In this document: positions 17,021 to 24,270 of the stretch, piece after piece
Position numbering within the stretch: position 1 is the stretch's first letter
How the letters are laid out: each line of letters starts with the position of its first letter
Assembly (NCBI RefSeq): GCF_001423695.1
Contig: NZ_LMOZ01000001.1
Location: 1,746,443 to 1,810,442, forward strand
Direction: 5' to 3'
Length of the DNA: 64,000 nt
Source: Leifsonia sp. Leaf336
GTDB taxonomy: Bacteria; Actinomycetota; Actinomycetes; Actinomycetales; Microbacteriaceae
The notes under the pieces: model-generated
What the model saw: the letters and a program-made list of their open reading frames with translations, nothing else
What the model was told of the DNA's origin: nothing
Databases searched by the model: none
Translations under genes and position numbers: made by a program

Positions 17021-18192
17021 CCGCGCGCATCGCCACCCGGGAGGACCGCCGCGTCGTACGGCGCGCACACACCACCGGCTACCTCGCGCTGAGCAGCATC
17101 AACGCGCTGGGCGACGCCGTCCGCGTGCCCGGAGTCGGGCTCGTCGTCAACGACGCCGCACTCATCCGGCAGATCCTCCTCGACGATGTGCACTTCGCCA
17201 AAGTGGGCCCGGGCGGATCGTCCGAGTTGTGGACTCCCGTCATCGGCGGGAACGCCCTCCTGAACATGGACGGCCCGGCTCACACGCAGCTGCGTCGCAA
17301 GCTCGGCCCGCTGTTCACCCCGCGCTTCCTCAGCAGGATCGTCGGAGACATCCTCGAACCGGAACTCGACGCGTTCCGGCGGCAGCTCGGCGAGATGGGT
17401 CGAGCGGACGTGGTCGGCTACGCCGAACGAGCCGCCGCCCTGGTGATCTGCCGGCTCACCGGCTACCCGGCGGACGCCGACGCGGCGACCGCGCAGCTCG
17501 CACGCGCCCGGGAGCTCCTCCGTTACGCGAAGCTCACCACGCGGCGGTTCGAAGGGGCGACCCTCGCCGCCATGCGCGCGAAGCTGTCGGAACTGACCAC
17601 AATCGCCCGTTCCGCCTACCGGGAGGCCGACAGGGAGACGGTCCCCGGATTGCTGAGGTCGCAGGGGCTCGGGGAACACGATGCCATCGCTGTGATCTCC
17701 GCGCTGGTCATCGCCGGAACCGAGACCATCGTCTCGTTCCTCCCCCGGCTCGCGCAGTTGCTCATCACCTCCGGACACCTCGACCGGTTGGCCGACGATC
17801 CGTCGGGCGTCGACGCCGCCGTGAACGAAGGGCTGCGGGTCACCGTGCCCTCCCCGGTGATGATCCGCGCGGTCGCGGAGGCGACCACCGTCGGCGGCCG
17901 AAGGGTGCGACCAGGCGACCGGATCATCCTGTCGACGGTCATGGCCTGCAATCGTGCCGGGGACTTCGACCCGGACCGTCTCGTTCCCGCAGAGATGCGG
18001 CACCTCTGGTTCGGCGCCGGCGCGCACTTCTGCATCGGAATGGCGTTGGCGACTCTCGAGGCGACGACCTTCGCCGCGACGCTCGCCGATATCCACGCGA
18101 CGACGCCGCTCCGCATCGTCTCGAAGCGCTACAAGACACGCACCATCGCCGCCAGCTACCAAGAACTGATACTCGAATGCACACCATCCTGA
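17017..18192 (+). CDS. Cytochrome P450
   Basis: A 391-residue soluble class I bacterial P450. The C-helix segment DGPAHTQLRRKLGPLF, the I-helix AGTETIV with the proton-relay Thr, the K-helix EGLR (ExxR) and the heme-binding FGAGAHFCIGMALA are all present, so it should be active. Bacterial P450s of this class use ferredoxin and a reductase; neither is in the window. It is coupled to the glycosyltransferase by ATGA and overlaps the next gene by 16 bases. It probably hydroxylates or oxidises the acyl chain of the cluster product. Confidence 0.93.
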   Translation: MTARIATREDRRVVRRAHTTGYLALSSINALGDAVRVPGVGLVVNDAALIRQILLDDVHFAKVGPGGSSELWTPVIGGNALLNMDGPAHTQLRRKLGPLFTPRFLSRIVGDILEPELDAFRRQLGEMGRADVVGYAERAAALVICRLTGYPADADAATAQLARARELLRYAKLTTRRFEGATLAAMRAKLSELTTIARSAYREADRETVPGLLRSQGLGEHDAIAVISALVIAGTETIVSFLPRLAQLLITSGHLDRLADDPSGVDAAVNEGLRVTVPSPVMIRAVAEATTVGGRRVRPGDRIILSTVMACNRAGDFDPDRLVPAEMRHLWFGAGAHFCIGMALATLEATTFAATLADIHATTPLRIVSKRYKTRTIAASYQELILECTPS

Positions 18193-19673
18193 CCTTCATC
18201 GAAGCGTCGGCGGCAGCCCACCCGGACCTTCCGGCGATCCGTCACCGGAAGCACAGCATCACCTTCCGGGAGCTGGCGACGGGCATCGACCGTGTCGCAC
18301 GCCACGCGATCGCCGCCGGAGCTTCAGCAGGCGACCGGTTCCTCTTCGCCGCTCGCCCGTCGCCCACTTCGCTGACCATCACCCTGGGACTGCTCCGCGC
18401 GGGACTGACGCTGGTCTTCGTGGACCCGTTCACCAGCCCTGACCTCTTCGCCTCGCGCGCCCAGACCGTCCGTCCCCGCTACACCCTCGCCGACGCCGTG
18501 CTGTACACACTCGGTCACCGCCGCCTGGCGCCGGCCCGACGCTGGAAGAACGTCAGCATCTGCGACTACTCCGCCGTGGAGGCGACACACCTCCATATCG
18601 GGAGAAGGCTCCCGGGCGTCCCCCCGCAGAGCGTCAGCATGAACGCCTGGCTGACCACCCCCGCGCCCGACGTCGGGCTGCCGGAGCTCGACCCGGGCGC
18701 GGACGCCGTCATCACCTTCACGTCAGGGACGACCTCCGATCCGAAGGGCGTCGTGCACACGCTCGCCACCCTCTCCTCCAACGTGGAGGCCTTCGCCGAC
18801 GCGCTCGACCTCCAGCACGGGCAGCAGGTCTATTCGGAACCGATGACAGTCGGCGCGGTCGCACTCGCCCGTGCTGCGACCTGGCACATCCCCCACCGCC
18901 GGGACCGCATCCCCGACGCGGACGTCTACTTCGGCGTTCCCACGGACGTGCTCGACTTCCTCGACCGTGTCGACCGCAGCGGACGCACCCCGAAGATCCG
19001 TACCGTGGCCACCGGCGCCGCTCCCGTCCTCCCGTCCCTCGTCACTCGTGTTTCCCGCACATTCGGGGAGGCGACCCGGATCCTCAACGTCTACGGCATG
19101 ACCGAGATGCTGCCCGTCGCCGTCGGCGACGCGCGCCGGAAGCTGGAGACCGTCCGAGGCGATCTCCTCGGTTCGCCCATCGGCGACACCCGCATCCGTA
19201 TCGCCGCCGACAACGAGATCGTCGTCACCGGCTCCGGCCTCATGGATCGGTACTTCGGGAAGGAACGCGCCGAATGGCATGCGACCGGTGACTACGGCGA
19301 GCTCACCGAGGACGGTGAGCTCATCATGCTCGGCCGCAAGAAGAACATGCTCATCCGGCGCGACCAGAACATCTACCCGAGCCTGTACGAGCCGGCGATC
19401 ACCGTCATCCACGGAGTCGCCGATGCCGCGATCGTGGGCGTGCCCGACGAGTACGGCGATGACGTCGTCTACCTGTTCATCGTCCCTGAGCCAGGACACG
19501 ACACGGAGGCGGTGCGCCTTCGAGTGATCCGGGAGGCTCCCGGCCACATGGATACGGAGGCGATCCCCGATCACGTGATCGCCATCCCGGCGATGCCCGT
19601 CACCGGTCGGGCCAGGAAACGCGACATGCAGGCTCTGGTCCGCCTCGCGACAGAGCACGGGGTCGTGCCGTGA
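18177..19673 (+). CDS. OleC-like AMP-dependent ligase (possible beta-lactone synthetase)
   Basis: A 498-residue adenylate-forming enzyme of the ANL superfamily. The P-loop reads TFTSGTTSDPKGVVHT, the A5 motif YGMTEM, the A7 motif TGDYGEL, the hinge GRKKNMLIRR, and the C-terminal Lys region TGRARKRD. With an OleA-like gene upstream and an OleD-like gene directly downstream it most resembles OleC, which activates a beta-hydroxy acid with ATP and closes it to a beta-lactone. At 498 residues it is somewhat shorter than typical OleC. An ordinary acyl-CoA/acyl-AMP ligase remains possible. Confidence 0.8.
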   Translation: MHTILTFIEASAAAHPDLPAIRHRKHSITFRELATGIDRVARHAIAAGASAGDRFLFAARPSPTSLTITLGLLRAGLTLVFVDPFTSPDLFASRAQTVRPRYTLADAVLYTLGHRRLAPARRWKNVSICDYSAVEATHLHIGRRLPGVPPQSVSMNAWLTTPAPDVGLPELDPGADAVITFTSGTTSDPKGVVHTLATLSSNVEAFADALDLQHGQQVYSEPMTVGAVALARAATWHIPHRRDRIPDADVYFGVPTDVLDFLDRVDRSGRTPKIRTVATGAAPVLPSLVTRVSRTFGEATRILNVYGMTEMLPVAVGDARRKLETVRGDLLGSPIGDTRIRIAADNEIVVTGSGLMDRYFGKERAEWHATGDYGELTEDGELIMLGRKKNMLIRRDQNIYPSLYEPAITVIHGVADAAIVGVPDEYGDDVVYLFIVPEPGHDTEAVRLRVIREAPGHMDTEAIPDHVIAIPAMPVTGRARKRDMQALVRLATEHGVVP

Positions 19674-20569
19674 TCGTCGTCACCGGCGCATCCGGGTTCG
19701 TGGGCAGGCACCTCGTCGACCGGTTGCGGAGGGAGGGCGAGCACGTGATCGTGGTCGGTCGTCGCGTCGGCGCTTCGACCCCGGACGAGTTCGTCCATGC
19801 TGACCTGACTCGGGATGCCTCCCTCCCGCACTTCGGCGGAGCGACGGTGGTCCATTGCGCGGCGGCCACACGGGACGGCTTCTCCGCCGACGTGGCGGCC
19901 ACCAATGTCCTGCTGGCCGAGTCGGCGCTTCGCCTCTCCGACGGCCCTCTCATCCATGTGTCGTCGTCGTCGGTCTATGACGTCTCGAAACCGTCTGTCG
20001 GCACTCCCGTGAGCGCGGCGACCGGAGACTACCCGTGGTTCAACTCGTACGGGCCGTCGAAGCTGGCCGCGGAGCGCGTGTTGTCCCGGGCCGGCCGTGA
20101 CGTCACGGTATTGCGCCCGCACGCCGTCTACGGCCCCGGAGACACGACGCTGGCACCGCGGCTCCGGCGCGCCGCCCGCAGCGGCGTGCTCCCTCTTCCC
20201 GGCGGAGGCCGCGCCGTCCACGCCTTCACGTCCGTCGAGAACCTCGTGCAGGCGATCGTGCAGGCGGTCGCGGTACGCCTGGCCGGAGTCCACACGTTCA
20301 ACATCACCGATCCGGAGCCGGTCGGTGTCCGTGATGCCATCCTTCAGGTTCTCGGCAGGAACACACGCATCATCGACGTGCCCCTCGGCCTCGCGCGGCA
20401 CGCTGGACGCGTGGTCGGACGGCTCGCCGGTTCCCGCGAGCCCACCCTGTCGGAGTACGCCGTGCTCCAACTCGGCCTCGACCGCACCTACGACCTCGCC
20501 GGCACGTACGAGGTGCTCGGCTTCCGTCCGGAGCCCACGGACTTCACCGCGGCCGCGACCATGCACTGA
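19670..20569 (+). CDS. OleD-like NAD(P)-dependent reductase (extended SDR)
   Basis: The 299-residue short-chain dehydrogenase/epimerase-family protein has the N-terminal Rossmann motif TGASGFVGRHLV, catalytic Ser in HVSSSSVYD and the YxxxK pair in SYGPSKLAAERV. The family includes 3-beta-hydroxysteroid dehydrogenases and OleD, which reduces the beta-keto acid made by OleA. The start is GTG, sharing GTGA with the stop of the ligase gene. It ends the coupled unit; no hydrolase follows. A sugar-nucleotide epimerase acting with the glycosyltransferase is the main alternative. Confidence 0.82.
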   Translation: MIVVTGASGFVGRHLVDRLRREGEHVIVVGRRVGASTPDEFVHADLTRDASLPHFGGATVVHCAAATRDGFSADVAATNVLLAESALRLSDGPLIHVSSSSVYDVSKPSVGTPVSAATGDYPWFNSYGPSKLAAERVLSRAGRDVTVLRPHAVYGPGDTTLAPRLRRAARSGVLPLPGGGRAVHAFTSVENLVQAIVQAVAVRLAGVHTFNITDPEPVGVRDAILQVLGRNTRIIDVPLGLARHAGRVVGRLAGSREPTLSEYAVLQLGLDRTYDLAGTYEVLGFRPEPTDFTAAATMH

Positions 20570-20628
20570 CTCCACCTGTTCGCGAGCGCCATGGGTGCCC
20601 GCGTCGGTCGTCCGGCGTACACTTGCAT

Positions 20629-20644
20629 TCGAATGTATGTTCGA
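20629..20644. promoter_or_regulatory. LexA (SOS) box upstream of the mutagenesis genes
   Basis: TCGAATGTATGTTCGA matches the actinobacterial consensus TCGAAC-N4-GTTCGA except for one base (T for C). It lies 18 bases upstream of the ATG at 20663, with TTGCAT as a possible -35 just before it. Confidence 0.85.
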
Positions 20645-20662
20645 TTTGCGAGGGAGGTGGCC

Positions 20663-20953
20663 ATGACCGACATCGACGAAGCGGTCGACGTCTGGACGAC
20701 GGAGGAGGGCGTTCCGACCCGTCTGGTCTGGCGCTCGACGCGCTACCGGGTGAGCGACACCCCGACCGTGTGGGCCGAGATCTGCGCCTGGTGGCGGCCG
20801 TTCGGCGAGCACCGTTACGGGGTCGGCACTCTGCCGCGGGAGATCGGCGGCTGGCGGTTCCAGGCCACCAGCGAGCGTGGTGTGGCGCACGTGTTCGACG
20901 TCCGCCACGACGCCGACGACCGCAGCTGGCATCTGGTGCGCATCTTCGACTGA
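20663..20953 (+). CDS. DUF6504-like small protein of the SOS mutagenesis cassette
   Basis: A 96-residue acidic protein with several Trp (VWRSTRYRVSDTPTVWAEI, AWWRPFG, SWHLVRIFD). Size, Trp pattern and position beside imuB/dnaE2 fit the DUF6504 family that accompanies actinobacterial mutagenesis cassettes. Its role is not established. The ATG is preceded by GAGGGAGG, a strong Shine-Dalgarno, and a LexA box lies in its promoter, so it should be induced by DNA damage. Upstream in-frame ATGs would run through the LexA box and are rejected. Confidence 0.75.
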   Translation: MTDIDEAVDVWTTEEGVPTRLVWRSTRYRVSDTPTVWAEICAWWRPFGEHRYGVGTLPREIGGWRFQATSERGVAHVFDVRHDADDRSWHLVRIFD

Positions 20954-21031
20954 TCCGTCTCACGGGCGTATCCGCGACGTCGCGGGGAGCCTCCCTCGCG
21001 ACCGGCGCGCGATCGCCTAACCTCTGTCCTC

Positions 21032-21874
21032 GTGATGGACGACGACCGCTACGGATCCGATGTGCTGGCGACCGACTGGAAGAACGCGGGTCGCAAAGCC
21101 GTTCCGACGGTGGAGGCCGTGCGCGACCTGGTGATCGAGGAGGCCTCCACCGGGTTCTGCGGCGCGATCGTACGGCTGGAGGCGCAGACCGTCGAGCTCG
21201 AGGACTACTTCGGCGCCAAGCGGGTGTTCCCCCTCGGCTCCTCCTTCCTGATCGACGGGGAGCCGGTACGGCTGGTCGTCCCGAGTCGAGCCCCCGCCGG
21301 ACGCGGCCGTACGGCCTCCGGGTCGTTCGCTGTCGGGGAGCAGAAGGCGCGCGTCGCCCGCGCCAGCCGGATCTTCGTGGAGGGCCGGCACGACGCCGAA
21401 CTGGTCGAGCGGGTCTGGGGCGACGACCTCCGGGTCGAGGGCGTCGTCGTGGAGTACCTGGAGGGCGTGGACGACCTGGACGCGATCGTGCGCGAGTTCG
21501 CCCCCGATCGTGAGCGGCGCATCGGCGTGCTCGTCGACCACCTGGTGCCCGGCTCGAAGGAGAGCCGCATCGCCGAGCAGGTCGCCCGCGGCCCGTTCGG
21601 CGCCCATGTGCTGGTCGTCGGGCATCCCTACATCGACATCTGGCAGGCCGTGAAGCCCGCCAGGGTCGGCCTGGAGGCCTGGCCGTCGATCCCGCGCTCG
21701 GTGCCGTGGAAGCACGGGATCTGCGCGGCGCTGGGCCTCCCCCATGAGACCCAGGCCGACATCGCACGGGCCTGGAAGCTCATCCTGGGCCGCGTGCGCA
21801 CCTTCGCCGATCTGGAGCCGGAGCTGCTCGGCCGGGTGGAGCGACTGATCGACTTCGTGACCGAGCCGGCGTAG
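21032..21874 (+). CDS. DUF3097 family protein
   Basis: The 280-residue protein carries the DUF3097 signature: RIFVEGRHDAELVERVWGDD, EGVVVEYLEGVDDLDAI and VLVDHLVPGSKE. The EGRHDAELV and VDHLVPGS segments resemble the Glu and Asp motifs of Toprim folds (my inference). No function is established. It sits between two LexA boxes, inside the SOS mutagenesis block, but its own TAACCT lies eight bases before the GTG without an overlapping box. ATG at 21035 is an equally good start. Confidence 0.9.
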   Translation: MMDDDRYGSDVLATDWKNAGRKAVPTVEAVRDLVIEEASTGFCGAIVRLEAQTVELEDYFGAKRVFPLGSSFLIDGEPVRLVVPSRAPAGRGRTASGSFAVGEQKARVARASRIFVEGRHDAELVERVWGDDLRVEGVVVEYLEGVDDLDAIVREFAPDRERRIGVLVDHLVPGSKESRIAEQVARGPFGAHVLVVGHPYIDIWQAVKPARVGLEAWPSIPRSVPWKHGICAALGLPHETQADIARAWKLILGRVRTFADLEPELLGRVERLIDFVTEPA

Positions 21875-21950
21875 CCTCTGACGCACGGCGAGCCGCGCTG
21901 CCGAGGCTTGCCCGGGCACTCGCCCGGATACTCAAATACATTTGCGGTAT

Positions 21951-21966
21951 TCGAACATGTGTTCGA
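21951..21966. promoter_or_regulatory. LexA (SOS) box of the imuA-imuB-dnaE2 operon
   Basis: TCGAACATGTGTTCGA is an exact match to TCGAAC-N4-GTTCGA. It ends 10 bases before the imuA-like ATG and sits between TTGCGG (a possible -35) and GAAAAT (a possible -10). Confidence 0.93.
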
Positions 21967-21976
21967 AAATAAGTGT

Positions 21977-22687
21977 ATGTCCCTGGCAGCTGCGCGCACC
22001 ATCGCCGACCCGGCCCTCCCCGGGCCGGCCGCCGACCGCGCGCAGGTGCACGAGCTGCAGACGCGCATCCGCCAGATGCAGGCGACCAAGCTCGACGCGC
22101 GCCGGCTGGAGACGCATCCCGCCCTCGCCCCACTGCTGCCCGGCGGAGCGCTCAAAGCCGGCGCCGCCTACACGGTGCACGGCTCCACCACGCTGCTGAT
22201 GGCGATGCTCGCCGGCCCGAGCGCGGCGGGAGCCTGGTGCGGCGTCGTCGGGATGCCCGACTTCGGGGCGGAGGCGGCAGGGCGGTTCGGCATCGACCTG
22301 GAGCGGCTCGTGCTGGTCCCCCATCCCGGGCCGCAGTGGCTGACGGTCACCGCGGCGATGGCGGACGTGCTCGGCGTCGTCGCGGTCGCGCCGCCCGAGC
22401 GGCCGGCGAACGGCGATGTGGCCCGGCTGAGCGCGCGATTGCGCCAGCGGGAGTCGACCCTCCTCGTCGCCGGCGACTGGCCGCAGCCCGAGGCGGCCCT
22501 CTCCGTCGTCCGCAGCGGCTGGGACGGTCTCGGCGCCGGCGCCGGCTACCTCTCGTCGCGCCGGGTGACCGTGGAGGCCGCCCCGCGCGGCGGCGCGGGC
22601 CCCCGCAGGCGCGCCGAGCTCTGGCTGCCCGCGCTCGACGAGACGTTCCGGGCCTCCGGCCCCACCCGCCTGGAGGCGGTGAGCTAG
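21977..22687 (+). CDS. imuA: ImuA-like SOS mutagenesis protein (RecA-related)
   Basis: A 236-residue divergent RecA-like protein, the actinobacterial ImuA-type partner of ImuB and DnaE2 in translesion synthesis. The sequence is hydrophobic and Ala-rich, with a degenerate ATPase core (AAYTVHGSTTLLMAMLAG where RecA has its P-loop; no GKT is visible). The ATG at 21977 lies 10 bases after a perfect LexA box and has no Shine-Dalgarno, so the message is probably leaderless. An upstream start at 21908 would code through the operator and is rejected. imuB follows after two bases. Confidence 0.85.
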   Translation: MSLAAARTIADPALPGPAADRAQVHELQTRIRQMQATKLDARRLETHPALAPLLPGGALKAGAAYTVHGSTTLLMAMLAGPSAAGAWCGVVGMPDFGAEAAGRFGIDLERLVLVPHPGPQWLTVTAAMADVLGVVAVAPPERPANGDVARLSARLRQRESTLLVAGDWPQPEAALSVVRSGWDGLGAGAGYLSSRRVTVEAAPRGGAGPRRRAELWLPALDETFRASGPTRLEAVS

Positions 22688-22689
22688 CG

Positions 22690-24270
22690 ATGTCCCCCAC
22701 GATGCGCCAGGTCACCCGCGCGATCGTGCTCTGGTGCCCCGACTGGCCGGTGATCGCCGCCCGGCAGCGTCTCGAGCTGCCCGCGGAGGTTCCGCTGGCG
22801 CTGGTCGAGAAGGGCATGGTGTTCGCCTGCTCCGCGGAGGCCAGGGCCGACGGCGTCAAGCGCGGCCTGCGCGTGCGCGAGGCGCAGTCGCGCTGCCCGC
22901 AGCTGGAGATCGTCCCCTACGACCCGGTGCTCGACGCCCGGGCCTTCGAGCCCGTGCTGACCGCGATCGAGGAGATCACCCCCGGCGTGCAGGCGGTGCG
23001 ACCGGGCACCTGCATGCTGCGGTCGCGCGGCCCCGCGCGGTACTACGGGGGCGAGGAGGCCGCGGCGGCCGAGCTGCTGCGCCGCCTGGAGGAGCTGGCG
23101 GACGCTGCAGGGCTCGCCCTCGGCGACGTGCGCGCCGGCATCGCCGACGGGCCTTTCGCGGCCGAGCAGGCGGCGCGGTCGACCGGCGCCGACCGGGTGC
23201 GCATCGTGCCGGCCGGCGACTCCCCCGCCTTCCTGGCGCCTCTGCCGGTCGCCCAGCTGGGGCTCGTCGAGCTGACGCCGCTGCTGCGCCGGCTGGGCCT
23301 GCGCACGCTCGGCGACCTGGCCCGCCTCGACCGGGTGGATGTTCGGGAGCGGTTCGGAGAGCGCGGCGAGCACGCCCACGACCTGGCGAGCGGGATGGAC
23401 GGCGCCGCGGTCGTCCCGCGTGTCCCGCCGAAGGTGCTCGACCGGGCGATCGAGTTCGAGCCTCCCCTCGACCGGGTCGACCAGGTGACCTTCGCCTTCC
23501 GCGCGACGGCGGAGCAGTTCGTGGCCGGTCTCACCAAGGCCGGCCTGGTCTGCACCTCGCTGCGCATCGAGGTGACCGACGAGGGCGGCAGGGTCAGCGA
23601 CCGCACCTGGCTGCACCCCCGGCTGTTCTCGGCATCGGATGTCGTCGACCGGGTGCGCTGGCAGCTGCAGGGCGCCGGGTCGATCGAGTCCGGCCTGGCC
23701 TCGCCGATCAGCCGGGTGACGGTCGCCCCCGAGGCGGTCGACGACATCGGCCACCACGAGGACGGCCTGTGGGGAGGCGGCGCGGACGAGCGCATCCACC
23801 ACGGGCTCACCCGGGTGCAGGGGATGCTCGGGCACGACGCCGTCCTCACGGCGACCATCGGCGGCGGCCGCGCGCTGTCCGACCGGCAGGTGCTCGTGCC
23901 GTGGGGCGACCGGCCGGTGGGCGTCGCCCGCTCCGACCGGCCGTGGCCCGGATCGCTGCCGGCGCCCGCGCCCTCCACGGTGTTCGAGATCCCGCGGCCG
24001 GTGGCGGTGCTGACGGAGTCCGGCGAGCCGGTGGAGGTCACCGACCGCGGCGACCTCACCGCCCCGATCGCGTCGTTCTCGCCCACCGGCGCCGCTCGGG
24101 ATGCCCGGCCGGTCGACTCCTGGGCCGGACCGTGGCCGGTGCGCGAGCGCTGGTGGGACGCGACGCTCGCCCGCGCGATGCACCGCTTCCAGCTGGTGGA
24201 CGCCGACGGCACCGCCTGGCTGCTCTCCCTCACCGGCACCGCCTGGTTCGCCGAGGCGAGGTACGACTGA
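22690..24270 (+). CDS. imuB: ImuB, catalytically degenerate Y-family polymerase
   Basis: The 526-residue protein is related to DinB. The palm begins IVLWCPDWPVIAARQRL where active Y-family enzymes have a DMDxFFASVE-type motif, and the later SxDE motif is not seen, so polymerase activity is unlikely. A helix-hairpin-helix region lies around LLRRLGLRTLGDLARLDRVD, followed by the little-finger domain. In Mycobacterium ImuB bridges the beta clamp and DnaE2. The C-terminal 100 residues match the ImuB-specific tail. It overlaps dnaE2 by one base (TGATG). Confidence 0.93.
   Translation: MSPTMRQVTRAIVLWCPDWPVIAARQRLELPAEVPLALVEKGMVFACSAEARADGVKRGLRVREAQSRCPQLEIVPYDPVLDARAFEPVLTAIEEITPGVQAVRPGTCMLRSRGPARYYGGEEAAAAELLRRLEELADAAGLALGDVRAGIADGPFAAEQAARSTGADRVRIVPAGDSPAFLAPLPVAQLGLVELTPLLRRLGLRTLGDLARLDRVDVRERFGERGEHAHDLASGMDGAAVVPRVPPKVLDRAIEFEPPLDRVDQVTFAFRATAEQFVAGLTKAGLVCTSLRIEVTDEGGRVSDRTWLHPRLFSASDVVDRVRWQLQGAGSIESGLASPISRVTVAPEAVDDIGHHEDGLWGGGADERIHHGLTRVQGMLGHDAVLTATIGGGRALSDRQVLVPWGDRPVGVARSDRPWPGSLPAPAPSTVFEIPRPVAVLTESGEPVEVTDRGDLTAPIASFSPTGAARDARPVDSWAGPWPVRERWWDATLARAMHRFQLVDADGTAWLLSLTGTAWFAEARYD

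Noticed and set aside
21908-21976. N-terminal extension of the ImuA-like protein
   Set aside because: It would translate through the perfect LexA box; ATG 21977 lies just downstream of it.
22734-24270. Extended plus-strand frame running into dnaE2 from upstream
   Set aside because: It crosses imuB out of frame and is Arg/Ala-rich without motifs. DnaE2 starts at ATG 24270, coupled to imuB.
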